A stretch of 64,000 nucleotides of DNA from Lichenifustis flavocetrariae (GTDB lineage: Bacteria > Pseudomonadota > Alphaproteobacteria > Rhizobiales > Beijerinckiaceae). The first letter of the stretch is position 1. Every line of letters starts with the position of its first letter. Made by a program: the position numbers and the translations under genes. Positions 39,176 to 48,830 of the stretch are shown piece after piece. The stretch is taken from the NCBI RefSeq assembly GCF_026130545.1, contig NZ_JAMOIM010000002.1:62001-126000 (forward strand), read 5' to 3'. Below the pieces are notes generated by a model. The model saw nothing but the letters and a program-made list of their open reading frames with translations. It did no database searches and was not told where the DNA came from.

Positions 39176-41890
39176 TTATCCCCCGATCTGGCGAAGCGCG
39201 TCCTCGAGCTTGTTGATCCGGACGCGGGTCTCGTCCACACGTGTCCGGGTTTCCTCGATCACCTCTTCCGTGGCTTTGGCCAGGAAGCCCGGATTTGCGA
39301 GCTTGGCGTCGAGCTTGCCGGCCTCCCCCTGAAGCTTGGCGGCTTCCTTGCGCAATCGCGCCGCTTCGGTCGCGACATCGATCACATCGGCGAGCGCCAG
39401 GGCCGCGACTGCGCCCACTACAGGGGCCTGTACCGACCCGCGAGGAGCATGATCGGCCCGATCGATCGATGAGAACCGGCCGAGGCGCTTCACCGTGTCG
39501 GCCCAGCGTTCGGAACGGTCCCAGGCAATCGGATCGCTCGGGACAAGGGTCATGGGAATAAGAGCACCGGCCGGGACGTTCAACTCCGAGCGGATTGAAC
39601 GGACCGTAGAGATCAGGTCGATGACCCAATCGAGTTCGGCCTGCGCCTCGGCGGCCCCGAGACCTGTTGTCTCGGGCCAGCGGCCGAGCGCCAGGATCGT
39701 CTCTCGTGCCGGCCCCGCCTGTCCCGTGATGGACCAGAGCTCTTCCGTGATGAATGGCATGAAGGGATGCAGGAGCGCGCAAATTCCGTCGAGCACATAG
39801 GCGGTAGTGGCCTGGGTCTCGCTTCGTGCCGCCGCATCCTCGCCGGCGAAAACCGGCTTTGCAAATTCCAGATACCAGTCGCAAAACAGGTTCCAGACGA
39901 AACGATAGGCAGCTCCCGCCGCATCGTTGAACCGGAACGCCTCCAGAGCCGAAGTCACTTCGGCAACGGCCTCGGCAAAGGCGCTCAGCACCCAACGGTT
40001 GAGGGTGGATTGAACCCCGCGGGGTTCGAACCCGGCCACCCGGGCGCAGCCGTTGATCTCGGCAAAGCGCGCCGCATTCCAGAGCTTTGTGCCGAAGTTG
40101 CGGTACCCTTCGATGCGGGACGTCGCGAGCTTGATGTCGCGTCCCTGCGCCGCCATGGCGGCCAGCGTGAACCGGACGGCATCGGCGCCATATTGATCGA
40201 TGAGCACCAGGGGATCAACGACGTTCCCCTTGGATTTCGACATCTTCTGCCCCTTCTCGTCCCGCACGAGGGCATGCATGTAGATATCCTTGAACGGGAC
40301 TTCCCCGGTGAAATGCAGCCCCATCATCATCATGCGGGCGACCCAGAAGAAGATGATGTCGAAGCCGGTTACGAGCGTCGAGGTCGGATAAAAGCGCCTG
40401 AGCTCGGGCGTCTCCTCCGGCCAGCCGAGCGTCGAGAAGGGCCACAGCGCAGACGAGAACCAAGTATCGAGAACGTCTTCGTCTCTGGTCAGCGCGACCG
40501 GCTTGCCATAATGCGACGCGGCCTCCGCCTCGGCTTCCGCTTCGGAGAAGGCCACGAACACCTTGTTGTCTGGCCCATACCAGGCCGGGATCTGATGGCC
40601 CCACCAAAGCTGACGCGACACGCACCAGGGCTGGATGTTCTCCAGCCATTCGAAATAGGTCTTTTCCCAATTTTTGGGAATGAAGGTCGCTTGGCCGTTG
40701 CGCACGGCTTCAAGGGCTGGACGTGCCAGCGTCGCCGCATCCACATACCACTGGTCCGTCAACCAGGGCTCGATCACGACATTGGAGCGATCGCCGTGCG
40801 GCACCGTGAGCGCATGCGGCTCGATCTTGTCGAGGAGCCCAAGCTCTTCCATACGGGCCACGATCCGCTTGCGTGCGACGAACCTGTCCTGGCCATGCAG
40901 GTCGAGCGCCCAGGCAGACGCCGCCGGATCGACGCCCGCCAGAAAGCCTTCGTTGTCCTGAAGCGTCAGCTTTGCCTCGGCATCGAAGATATTGATCAAA
41001 GGCAGGTTGTGCCGCTTGCCGACCTCGAAATCGTTGAAGTCATGCGCCGGCGTGATCTTGACCGCGCCCGAGCCCTTTTCGGGATCGCTGTAGCTGTCGG
41101 GCACGATCGGGATCAATCGGCCGACGAGGGGCAAGCGGACGCGCTGGCCTTGCAAATGTCGGTAACGCTCGTCGTCCGGATGCACGGCCACGGCCGTGTC
41201 GCCCAGCATCGTTTCCGGCCGAGTCGTCGCGACTGTTATGAAGTCACCCGTGTCCTGACCGGCAGCATCGACGATCGGATATCGGAAATGCCATAGGCTT
41301 CCCTTGGTCTCGACAGGAATGACTTCGAGATCGGAAATCGCGGTCAGGAACTTGGGGTCCCAATTGACCAGCCGCTTGTCCTTGTAGATCAACCCCTGGC
41401 GATAGAGGGTCACGAACACTTTCAGGACCGCTACACTCAGGCCTTCGTCCATGGTGAAGCGCGTGCGCGACCAGTCACAGGATGCGCCGAGCCGACGCAA
41501 TTGCCCGATGATCTGCCCGCCGGATTCCTCCTTCCAGGCCCAGACACGGTTCACGAAAGCCTCTCGGCCCATTTCGCGCCGGCCCGGTTCCTGACGCTCC
41601 ATCAATTGCCGTTCGACCACCATCTGGGTGGCGATGCCGGCGTGGTCCATACCGGGCTGCCAGAGGACATCCTTGCCGCGCATCCGCTCAAACCGGCAGA
41701 GCACATCCTGCAGCGTATTGTTCAGCGCATGACCGATGTGCAGCGAACCGGTGACATTGGGCGGCGGAATCATCACGCAATAGGGTGCGGCGCCCGCGCG
41801 TTCAGGACGACCGGCGCGAAACGCGCCGGTTTCGTCCCATACCCGCTCAATGCGCGGCTCGACCTCTCCGGCCGCAAACGTCTTTTCCAT
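39176..41890 (-). CDS. valS: Valyl-tRNA synthetase
   Basis: Class I aminoacyl-tRNA synthetase, 904 residues. The N-terminus [18 protein letters not shown] leads to the HIGH motif in [15 protein letters not shown] (about residue 50), the editing domain in the middle ([17 protein letters not shown]) and [12 protein letters not shown] near 550. The C-terminal coiled-coil arm ends [10 protein letters not shown]. The start is ATG 41890; one GTG codon precedes it in frame. It sits downstream of popZ with a gap of 11 bases, the usual order in alphaproteobacteria. A 509-residue antisense frame over it is a shadow. Confidence 0.96.
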   Translation of the reverse strand: MEKTFAAGEVEPRIERVWDETGAFRAGRPERAGAAPYCVMIPPPNVTGSLHIGHALNNTLQDVLCRFERMRGKDVLWQPGMDHAGIATQMVVERQLMERQEPGRREMGREAFVNRVWAWKEESGGQIIGQLRRLGASCDWSRTRFTMDEGLSVAVLKVFVTLYRQGLIYKDKRLVNWDPKFLTAISDLEVIPVETKGSLWHFRYPIVDAAGQDTGDFITVATTRPETMLGDTAVAVHPDDERYRHLQGQRVRLPLVGRLIPIVPDSYSDPEKGSGAVKITPAHDFNDFEVGKRHNLPLINIFDAEAKLTLQDNEGFLAGVDPAASAWALDLHGQDRFVARKRIVARMEELGLLDKIEPHALTVPHGDRSNVVIEPWLTDQWYVDAATLARPALEAVRNGQATFIPKNWEKTYFEWLENIQPWCVSRQLWWGHQIPAWYGPDNKVFVAFSEAEAEAEAASHYGKPVALTRDEDVLDTWFSSALWPFSTLGWPEETPELRRFYPTSTLVTGFDIIFFWVARMMMMGLHFTGEVPFKDIYMHALVRDEKGQKMSKSKGNVVDPLVLIDQYGADAVRFTLAAMAAQGRDIKLATSRIEGYRNFGTKLWNAARFAEINGCARVAGFEPRGVQSTLNRWVLSAFAEAVAEVTSALEAFRFNDAAGAAYRFVWNLFCDWYLEFAKPVFAGEDAAARSETQATTAYVLDGICALLHPFMPFITEELWSITGQAGPARETILALGRWPETTGLGAAEAQAELDWVIDLISTVRSIRSELNVPAGALIPMTLVPSDPIAWDRSERWADTVKRLGRFSSIDRADHAPRGSVQAPVVGAVAALALADVIDVATEAARLRKEAAKLQGEAGKLDAKLANPGFLAKATEEVIEETRTRVDETRVRINKLEDALRQIGG

Positions 41891-41901
41891 CACGATTCAG
41901 T

Positions 41902-42621
41902 TTAATCCCGGCTGCGCCCGCCACGCGCCACGCGTTCAATCTCCGCCCGCACCAACCGCTCGACGATGCTCGGCAAATGATCGTCGAGCCACGTCTTCAG
42001 CATTGGCCGGAGGGTTTCCCGCATAATGCGTTCGACGAGGCCTGGATCCTGCAGCATCACGCTTTCGGCCAGGGTCTGGAACGAAGATGTAATCGAAGCG
42101 CCCGCCACAGGCGATATCAATGGCTCGACGTCGTCCTGATAGTCGTCATCATGATCGGATGCGCTCAACGCGAAGGTCGGTCGATGATCCACGCCTTGAT
42201 CCCCCACGTCATGGGATTCGGCCGCATCCGTGTCCACCGGAGGCTCGATTTCATGCGCCGGCTCCGCCGCCTCGTAGAGTGTCTCCGGGGCCGCAGCATA
42301 TGAGCCGCGCAGCATGTCACCATGCGATGCCTCGACATGTTCAGGAGTCTCCTGAAGTGCGATCGAGGATGACATGTCATCTGTGGGCGCGGAGAGGTCT
42401 TCTGACGCCTGGGCAGGTGCAACGTCCGGCTCGTGCGGGGCGACCGGTGGCGTCCGCCGCGTCAGGCCGCCCAGACCCGACCGGCCAAGGCTGTTCGATT
42501 GATCCTCGGCGATGATCCGACGGATCGACGCCAAAATATCTTCCATCGAAGGTTCGTTAAGATCCGTGTGCGAGCCTTCAGCCTCCGACGCGCGGGCCGA
42601 AGTGGTGGTTGATACTGCCAT
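41902..42621 (-). CDS. popZ: Polar organizing protein PopZ (DUF2497)
   Basis: A 239-residue scaffold that self-assembles at cell poles and binds ParB and regulators in Caulobacter. The conserved N-terminal helix EPSMEDILASIRRIIAEDQ is at residues 23-41. A long acidic, Pro-rich disordered linker follows, and the C-terminal oligomerisation helices (LVERIMRETLRPMLKTWLDD then LVRAEIERVARGG) end the protein. ATG 42621 is chosen over the open frame to 42702 because it fits the family. It lies between tolC and valS, a conserved order. Confidence 0.9.
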   Translation of the reverse strand: MAVSTTTSARASEAEGSHTDLNEPSMEDILASIRRIIAEDQSNSLGRSGLGGLTRRTPPVAPHEPDVAPAQASEDLSAPTDDMSSSIALQETPEHVEASHGDMLRGSYAAAPETLYEAAEPAHEIEPPVDTDAAESHDVGDQGVDHRPTFALSASDHDDDYQDDVEPLISPVAGASITSSFQTLAESVMLQDPGLVERIMRETLRPMLKTWLDDHLPSIVERLVRAEIERVARGGRSRD

Positions 42622-42803
42622 GCCTCGAAGCGTCCCTAATGGTGTGTCGTCGAAACAGAACATCGGCATCCGCCGCCGAATGCCGATCTCTTTCTTCGCC
42701 AACGTAATTTGCGCGGCTCTTTCCCACTAGGCAAGAGTCCGCGGAGGTTTTCCCACGCGATCGCGCCACCCGCCAGCCATCTTAGGCCGGCCGCGACTGC
42801 AAC

Positions 42804-44387
42804 TTACCTGCCGTCGGGGGTCCGCAAGCCGACCCATTTGTCCTTCACTTGCTCGAAATGCACGACAGGATTGTATTCCTTGACGTTCAGACTGAGGATG
42901 CCGGTCGAGAGTCGGCCGATCGAGGACAGCACCGCGTAGGTCGCGACCACACGATCACGCTGCGCCCCAACGAGAGCCACGCGAGCATTGAGCAGTGTCT
43001 GCTGCGCATTGAGCACATCGAGGGTCGTCCGCTGTCCAACGCGCGCCTCCTCGCGGACGCCATTGAGAGCGATCTCAGATGCATTCACGGCGGACTGGTC
43101 GGACTGCACCACGATCCTCGAACTTTCGAGCAAGCCCCAAGCTGAAATCACCGCCGCGCGAACCTGATCGCGCACGACATCGACCTGGAACCGAGCCTGC
43201 CCGAGACTTTCCTTGGCCTGGCGAATGGTCGCATAAGGGGCGCTCCCCTCATAAATTGGCACGTTGATAGCGCCGCCCACGAAGCCCACAAAGGCGCTGC
43301 TGCCCGCCACGTTCGAAACGTCGTAGCGCTGGGCCACGGAGCCGGAGAGGCTGACGGTCGGAAGCAGAGCACCCTCGGCGATCTTCACCTGGAGCTCGGC
43401 AACGTCGACATTGTGCAGGGCCGCTTGCACGTTGGGATGTTCGACCTGGGACACCGTGATCGCCTGCGCGAGTGACGTCGGCAAGCCTCGCGTCAGGGGT
43501 TGCGCCGGCTCGAGCCGGGTCGGCTGCTCACCGACGACCTGCCGAAAGCTGGCAATCGAATTCTGGAGGTTGGCCTGGGCGGTGTAATAATCAGCCCGTG
43601 CGCCCGCGAGCCCGGATTCGGCCTGTGCCACGTCGGTACGCGTCACCTCGCCGACCTTGAACCGATCATTGGTCTGGCGGAGCTGTTCGTCCAAAACCTT
43701 GATGTTGCTGTTGCGCAATTCGAGCGTCGCGGTATCGCGGAGCACGTCCATGTAGGACTGGGCCGCACTCTGCAGCACGCTCTGAACCGTGTTGCGCAGG
43801 GTTTCTCGCGAGCCGAACACATTCGACTCGGCCTGACGGACCGAGTTTGTGGTCCGAAGGCCATCGAACAGAGTTTGCGAGACCTGCAGGCCCACGCCTC
43901 GCGGCACAGTATCGGCGACTCCGGCTGCACCCGAGCTGGTCGTCGATCCTAACCCGGTTGTGGTTCCAGTCGAACCCGCCGTACCGCCGACCCCCGTTGC
44001 CCCGCCGACCCCGGTCGAGCCTGTGTTTCCGGTCGCTCCAGTCGCGGCCGAAACGGCGCTTGAAGCCGTTGTGCCAGCGCCCGACGCGTTGGAATATTGA
44101 TAACCGACATCGCCCGTGGCTGCCACATGCGGCAGGTAGCCGGAGGTCGCGATCGGCACGTTCTCGTCGGCCGCACGCGTACCGGCACGCTGCGCATTCA
44201 GCGAGGGGTTGTTGTAGTAGGCCTTGACCAAGGCTCCATTCAGCGTTTCCGCGAACGTGGGAACGACGCTGCCCGTCAGGGCAACGCCAGCCAGAAGAAC
44301 CGCCAGGCTTCGACGACCACGAAGGTCGCGATTGCCATTGGGATGCCTCCTCACAGACGCAGATCGCATCCCGCTCACACCATCCAT
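42804..44387 (-). CDS. tolC: TolC-family outer membrane efflux protein
   Basis: A 527-residue TolC-type trimeric outer-membrane duct for type I secretion and drug efflux. The signal peptide has a long basic N-terminus and ends VVPTFA. Two TolC repeats with long helices follow (LQVSQTLFDGLRTTNSVRQAE and INVPIYEGSAPYATIRQAKE mark the strand-to-helix turns). Between the first barrel strands there is a low-complexity Gly/Thr/Ser/Ala insertion (about residues 101-159). The start ATG 44387 has GAGG seven bases upstream; ATG 44369 is an alternative. Conserved order pcm-like, tolC, popZ, valS. Confidence 0.9.
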   Translation of the reverse strand: MDGVSGMRSASVRRHPNGNRDLRGRRSLAVLLAGVALTGSVVPTFAETLNGALVKAYYNNPSLNAQRAGTRAADENVPIATSGYLPHVAATGDVGYQYSNASGAGTTASSAVSAATGATGNTGSTGVGGATGVGGTAGSTGTTTGLGSTTSSGAAGVADTVPRGVGLQVSQTLFDGLRTTNSVRQAESNVFGSRETLRNTVQSVLQSAAQSYMDVLRDTATLELRNSNIKVLDEQLRQTNDRFKVGEVTRTDVAQAESGLAGARADYYTAQANLQNSIASFRQVVGEQPTRLEPAQPLTRGLPTSLAQAITVSQVEHPNVQAALHNVDVAELQVKIAEGALLPTVSLSGSVAQRYDVSNVAGSSAFVGFVGGAINVPIYEGSAPYATIRQAKESLGQARFQVDVVRDQVRAAVISAWGLLESSRIVVQSDQSAVNASEIALNGVREEARVGQRTTLDVLNAQQTLLNARVALVGAQRDRVVATYAVLSSIGRLSTGILSLNVKEYNPVVHFEQVKDKWVGLRTPDGR

Positions 44388-44620
44388 CAATCGACCTCGA
44401 CCCTGATGCGGCACATCTACGCGCGAGATGGGAGACGAATCGCGCATCCCTCGCGGCCGCAGGTTGGCTTCAGTCTATCGCGAACAAGGTTGAGTGGCGC
44501 CGATTCTCATTAACGAAACGGGATAAAGTTCCCTGGTGGCGCAAAAAAGCGACACAACGAGAAGTTGAACAAAACCCGGCACCTCGGTGCCCAAGCAGGC
44601 CAGGCGCTGGCCTGTGCGGT

Positions 44621-45319
44621 TCAGAAGGCGAAGGTTTCAGCCACGCGGAACTCTTCGAGAACGGGTGCGGAACTGTCGAAGAGGCTCCGGGTGCTGACGT
44701 CGGCGCCAAACCGCTCGAAGAGCACCGCCTTGCCGCTGCGGCGCACGCCATCGAATACAGTCTTCTGGATCGCCGCCATCCGGCCTCGCGCTGCGAGTTG
44801 GGCCAGCAGGGTGTCGCAATGTGACTCGACCGCGCCGGGCACGACGATCAGATCGAAAGGTGCGCCCGCGGGGTCACCCGCAATCAGCGGTCCCGTCTTC
44901 GCCGTGACATTCACGAGGCCTAGAACCTGAAACGCCGCCGCGGCTTGCTCCGACAAAGCCGCGTCTGACTCAAGCGCCACGACGTTCGCGACAAGGCCGG
45001 CAACGATCGCTGCCGCATAGCCGGTCCCGCCACCGACCACGAGCACGCGATCCGTCAGTTCAAGCTTTGCACCTTGAAGCATCCGGGCCAGAACCATCGG
45101 GGCGAGTTGAGCCCGCTTCGTGCCGCTCCCCACCGTTAACACCGCGTCGGAATAGGCGAGATCCGCCAATTCAGGAGGCAAGAAAAACTCTCGGGGGATC
45201 GTGTAGAAGCGGTCGAGCAACGGCTGGTCCGTGACGTCGAATGTTCTGATCTGGTTGTCGACCATTGCACGACGCGCCGGCAGCGTTGCAGCCGGGTCTC
45301 GGCCGATCCTCTGATCCAT
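44621..45319 (-). CDS. pcm: Protein-L-isoaspartate O-methyltransferase family protein
   Basis: A 232-residue SAM-dependent methyltransferase of the PCMT family. It has ARRAMVDNQIRTFDVTDQ at the N-terminus, EFFLPPELADLAYSD, SGTKRAQLAPMVLARMLQ and the SAM loop VLVVGGGTGYAAAI. In this alphaproteobacterial branch the protein sits upstream of tolC. The family repairs isoaspartyl residues, but this subgroup lacks the standard GSGYxxA loop exactly, so true PCMT activity is uncertain. ATG 45319 was chosen over 45373. Confidence 0.82.
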   Translation of the reverse strand: MDQRIGRDPAATLPARRAMVDNQIRTFDVTDQPLLDRFYTIPREFFLPPELADLAYSDAVLTVGSGTKRAQLAPMVLARMLQGAKLELTDRVLVVGGGTGYAAAIVAGLVANVVALESDAALSEQAAAAFQVLGLVNVTAKTGPLIAGDPAGAPFDLIVVPGAVESHCDTLLAQLAARGRMAAIQKTVFDGVRRSGKAVLFERFGADVSTRSLFDSSAPVLEEFRVAETFAF

Positions 45320-45531
45320 TGCAGCACTCGTTCCCTGAATGTTCGTCGCTCGCCCAACCGACATCTCGCGCAAGGATGCGGACGGCTGCGACCGCGCTTA
45401 TAGCGGGTCAAAAATCCGCATGTCCATGTCCATTGAGCACGCCGCAACAGTTGGCCCTGTCGCAAGTCGCTTCCTGGTGGATCCCAAAACCGCTATGGCG
45501 TCGCCACGGGGCATCCCGAGAGAGCCAAATC

Positions 45532-46098
45532 ATGAGCGAGTCGCCCACCGAACAATTCGAACACGCCGAACATGCCGAGCATGCTGCTCATAGCGGCGAC
45601 AGCTTTCTCAGCACGGTCTCGGTGACGATCGCGATCCTGGCCGTGGTTGCCGCCACCGTCGGCAGTTTCGAGACCCTGGAGAGCGGCCAAGCCATTTCGG
45701 ACAAGAACGAATCGGTTTTGATCCAGAACAAGACCGCCGACACCTGGGCGTTCTTTCAGGCCAATTCCATCAAGAAGAACATGTTCGACATCGCGGCCGC
45801 TGCCGGCGGTCCGAAAGCCGACGGTTACCTGGCCAAGTCGAAGGAATACGAGGCCCAACAGAGCGGCGCCCGAAAGGAAGCCGAGACGCTCGAACATGAG
45901 CGGGATGCCAAGCTCGAAGACAGCATGCGGCACGAACATCGGCACCATACGCTGACCGTCGGCGTCACTCTGATTCACGTCGCGATCGCGGTCGCGACCA
46001 TCTCCATCATTATGCGGGGCCGGCGTTGGCCTTGGCACGCTTCGATGATCCTGGGCGCTATCGGTACGCTCATCGCCGGCTACGCCTATCTGATGTAG
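45532..46098 (+). CDS. DUF4337 membrane protein
   Basis: A 188-residue protein with a His/Glu-rich N-terminus (EHAEHAEHAAH, residues 10-20), a first membrane segment VTIAILAVVAATVGSF, a polar helical region with many Lys/Glu, and two C-terminal membrane segments (HTLTVGVTLIHVAIAVATIS and SMILGAIGTLIAGYAYLM). This matches DUF4337. Function unknown. The ORF is open from 45265, but ATG 45532 begins the conserved part. It is divergent from the pcm-like gene. Confidence 0.8.
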   Translation: MSESPTEQFEHAEHAEHAAHSGDSFLSTVSVTIAILAVVAATVGSFETLESGQAISDKNESVLIQNKTADTWAFFQANSIKKNMFDIAAAAGGPKADGYLAKSKEYEAQQSGARKEAETLEHERDAKLEDSMRHEHRHHTLTVGVTLIHVAIAVATISIIMRGRRWPWHASMILGAIGTLIAGYAYLM

Positions 46099-46116
46099 CC
46101 GGCCGTCTCGCGCGGT

Positions 46117-46623
46117 CTATTTTCCTGCTGCTTTGAGACGCGTGTTGCACTGGCTCAGATATTTCGGCCAGGTCAGGCCGGGCGTCTGGGTCGTGAGGGT
46201 TGCTTTGTTGGCCCGCCACTCGGCACCGCATTGCTTTTCACGAGCGATGAAGGCGGCCCGGCCGCCTGTCGCCGGGGCGCCAGCGGTCGCTGCCTTGGTG
46301 GGTGCGGGAATGACGGGAGCCGCTGCAGGCGGGGGAGCGGCCGGCGCCGGATTCAGTGGATTGGCGGTCTGAACGGCTGGCGCCGCTGGTGCCGTGGCGG
46401 GTGTTGCGGTCGATGCCGCCGCCGGGTCGGCCTTGAGCTTCGCGGCGCAGTCGGTCCGATACTGATTCCAGTTCATGCCGTTGAGGGTCCCGGCTGCCTT
46501 GGCGGCCTGATATTGCTGCCCGCACTGCTGCATCACCGTCACGGCGTGCCCGGACGAGATGCCGAAGCCCAGAGCTGCCACCATGGACAACGACAAAACG
46601 AGACTCTTCGACCGGCGATCCAT
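46117..46623 (-). CDS. Small exported protein with two Cys-containing repeats
   Basis: A 168-residue protein with a signal peptide (residues 1-27, ending GHA). Two similar blocks flank a Pro/Ala-rich linker: CGQQYQAAKAAGTLNGMNWN then C about 30 residues on (near 34-65), and CGAEWRANKATLTTQTPGLT then C (near 136-160). Each block has two cysteines that could form a disulfide, and ends with a KLKA or RLKA motif. I recognise the pattern from rhizobial hypothetical proteins but know no function. GAGGGG lies six bases before ATG 46623. It converges with the DUF4337 gene. Confidence 0.75.
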   Translation of the reverse strand: MDRRSKSLVLSLSMVAALGFGISSGHAVTVMQQCGQQYQAAKAAGTLNGMNWNQYRTDCAAKLKADPAAASTATPATAPAAPAVQTANPLNPAPAAPPPAAAPVIPAPTKAATAGAPATGGRAAFIAREKQCGAEWRANKATLTTQTPGLTWPKYLSQCNTRLKAAGK

Positions 46624-46794
46624 TAACATCCCCTCAGATTCGGCCGCTCGTCGACCGCGTCCGCCCTAGATATGACGAGAGCAAGGCGGCGCCGGAGCGT
46701 CCTCGAATCGTCAGCCTCCGTCAATCCTCAATCAGGGCGCTGATCCGACCGCATCACCATTACAGTTCCCGACAAGGATCAATTGGAGACGCCG

Positions 46795-47781
46795 ATGTCC
46801 CGCTTCAAAGCCCTCGTGATCGACAAGACCGGAGAGGCGCAATCGGTTCAGGTTCGAACCGTCGATCGATCGGAGATGATGGCCGGCGATACCTTGGTCC
46901 GGGTGACGCATTCGACCATCAATTACAAGGATGGCCTTGCCATCACCGGGCGGTCGCCTGTCGTTCGGCGTTTTCCCCTGGTGCCTGGCATCGACTTCGC
47001 CGGTGTGATCGAGGAGACGACCGACCCGCGCTATGCGCCGGGCGACGCCGTGATCCTCAACGGCTGGGGCGTCGGAGAAACCCACTGGGGCGCCTATGCT
47101 GAACTGGCGCGGGTGCCGGCAGACTGGCTGATCCCCCTGCCCACGGCGTTCACGCCGGCGCAGGCCATGGCGATCGGCACCGCCGGCTATACTGCGATGC
47201 TGGCCGTGATGGCGCTCGAACGGCACGGCCTGACACCCGCGCAAGGGGCCGCGATCGTCACCGGGGCCGCGGGCGGCGTCGGCTCAGTGGCAGTGGCGCT
47301 GCTGGCCAAACTCGGCTGGCGCGTGATTGCATCGACCGGTCGCGCTGAGGAATCGGAATATCTTAAAAGCCTCGGAGCTGCCGAGATCCTCGATCGCGCC
47401 GCACTTTCCTCCCCCGGGAGGCCGCTCGGCAAGGAGCGTTGGACGGCTGGCGTCGATTCAGTCGGCTCCCACATCCTCGTCAATGTTTTAAGCCAGACGA
47501 AAGCCGAGGGCGCCATCGCGGCGTGCGGGCTCGCGGCCGGCATGGATCTGCCCGGCACAGTGGCTCCCTTCATCCTGCGCGGCGTCTCCCTGCTCGGGAT
47601 CGACAGTGTGACGGTGCCGCGCGAACGACGCATCGCGGCCTGGGAAAGGCTCGGAGCCGACCTTAGTCTCGGCACCCTCGCGACCATGACAACGACGATC
47701 GGTTTCGACGACATCGTTCCGACCGCCCATCGGATCGTCGAAGGCGGCGTGCGCGGGCGTGTCGTGGTCGAGATCGGGTGA
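46795..47781 (+). CDS. acuI: Acrylyl-CoA reductase-type MDR oxidoreductase (AcuI/YhdH)
   Basis: A 328-residue medium-chain reductase without the structural zinc Cys cluster. NADPH loop VTGAAGGVGSVAVALLAKLG, N-terminal STINYKDGLAITGRSPVVR and GIDFAGVIE match the YhdH/AcuI family, which reduces acryloyl-CoA to propionyl-CoA and protects against acrylate toxicity. GGAG lies six bases before ATG 46795, better than the TTG at 46783. It converges with tsaC, two bases between stops. Confidence 0.87.
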   Translation: MSRFKALVIDKTGEAQSVQVRTVDRSEMMAGDTLVRVTHSTINYKDGLAITGRSPVVRRFPLVPGIDFAGVIEETTDPRYAPGDAVILNGWGVGETHWGAYAELARVPADWLIPLPTAFTPAQAMAIGTAGYTAMLAVMALERHGLTPAQGAAIVTGAAGGVGSVAVALLAKLGWRVIASTGRAEESEYLKSLGAAEILDRAALSSPGRPLGKERWTAGVDSVGSHILVNVLSQTKAEGAIAACGLAAGMDLPGTVAPFILRGVSLLGIDSVTVPRERRIAAWERLGADLSLGTLATMTTTIGFDDIVPTAHRIVEGGVRGRVVVEIG

Positions 47782-47783
47782 GA

Positions 47784-48752
47784 TCAGGGCCGGGGCGCGG
47801 CGGCCCGACGCAGCCGATCGTTGATGGCTTCGCCGAGGCCGTCAACCGGCACCGGCGCCACGGCAATCCGGGTGGCGCCGGCATCGTCCAGCCGATGCAG
47901 ATGGCAGAACAGGTTTGCGGCCGCCTCGGTGAGATCGCCGCGATCCGACAGATCGAGGCGCAGGCCGGTCGTGACGCCAGAGAATCTGCCGCCGAAATCA
48001 AGCACGGCTTCGCCGACGCCGACCGAGACCGCGTCGAGTCGGACAGCCGCTTGGGGCGCGTAATGCGACGCCATCATGCCGGGCGCCACCACGGGATCCA
48101 GATCCGTCGGCACATTCAAGGCCCGTCCCAGCACGGCTTCGATGGCGGCGCGCTTGAGGCCGCCTGGCCGAAGCAAGCGGATGCCATCGCCAAGACATGC
48201 CAGAATGGTCGATTCGAGCCCCACCGCCGTCACCCCACCGTCGAGCACGACGTCAATGCGGCCCTTGAGATCCCCCATGACATGATCCGCCGATGTCGGG
48301 CTGATCCTGCCGGACCGGTTGGCGGAGGGCGCGGCGACCGGCACGCCGGCCTCGCGCAGAAGGCTCATGGCAACCGGATGATCGGGCACGCGCAGCGCCA
48401 CGCTATCGAGTCCGGATCGCGCGAGGTGGCTGACCGTGCAGGTCGCGGCAACCGGCACGATAAGCGTCAGGGGGCCGGGCCAGAACGCTTGCGCGAGAGC
48501 CAAGGCATCTCGGTCAAAGCGCCCCTGCCCCAGCGCCTGATCGAGATCGGCCACGTGGGCGATCAGCGGGTTGAAACGTGGTCGACCCTTCGCCTCATAG
48601 ATGCGCGCGACGGCCTCGCCTGAGCACGCATCGGCGCCCAGGCCATAGACCGTTTCGGTCGGAAATGCCACGAGCCGTCCCTGGCGCAGCAGAACCGCCG
48701 CCGCCGCGATCGTGTCAGGACTGGCCGGCCAGTGGCGGGTTGCCATCTTCAT
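47784..48752 (-). CDS. tsaC: L-threonylcarbamoyladenylate synthase (Sua5/TsaC family)
   Basis: Makes threonylcarbamoyl-AMP for the t6A modification of ANN-decoding tRNAs. It has 322 residues, so it is the long Sua5 type with a C-terminal Sua5 domain. YrdC motifs are VAFPTETVYGLGADA, EAKGRPRFNPLIAHV and SANRSGRISPTSADHV. The C-terminal part (PGMMASHYAPQAAVRL) is the Sua5 interdomain signature. ATG 48752 (MKMATRHWP...) starts the family-like region; the frame is open to 48995 but that overlaps the divergent dehydrogenase gene. Confidence 0.9.
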   Translation of the reverse strand: MKMATRHWPASPDTIAAAAVLLRQGRLVAFPTETVYGLGADACSGEAVARIYEAKGRPRFNPLIAHVADLDQALGQGRFDRDALALAQAFWPGPLTLIVPVAATCTVSHLARSGLDSVALRVPDHPVAMSLLREAGVPVAAPSANRSGRISPTSADHVMGDLKGRIDVVLDGGVTAVGLESTILACLGDGIRLLRPGGLKRAAIEAVLGRALNVPTDLDPVVAPGMMASHYAPQAAVRLDAVSVGVGEAVLDFGGRFSGVTTGLRLDLSDRGDLTEAAANLFCHLHRLDDAGATRIAVAPVPVDGLGEAINDRLRRAAAPRP

Positions 48753-48830
48753 TGTCGCAGCGCTCGCCAAATCCTCAAGTCGCGCCGGTAAAGACGCTAT
48801 GATGCGGCAAAACGCAAATGAGGACCTCGC

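Noticed and set aside
38985-39995. 336-codon minus-strand open frame overlapping the valS 3' end
   Set aside because: It is in another frame of the same strand as valS and is rich in Arg, Gly and Ser, the usual composition of a shifted frame.
39767-41296. 509-codon plus-strand open frame
   Set aside because: It is antisense to valS, whose HIGH and KMSKS motifs and full length are certain. High GC content creates long antisense frames; this one has no family-like segments.
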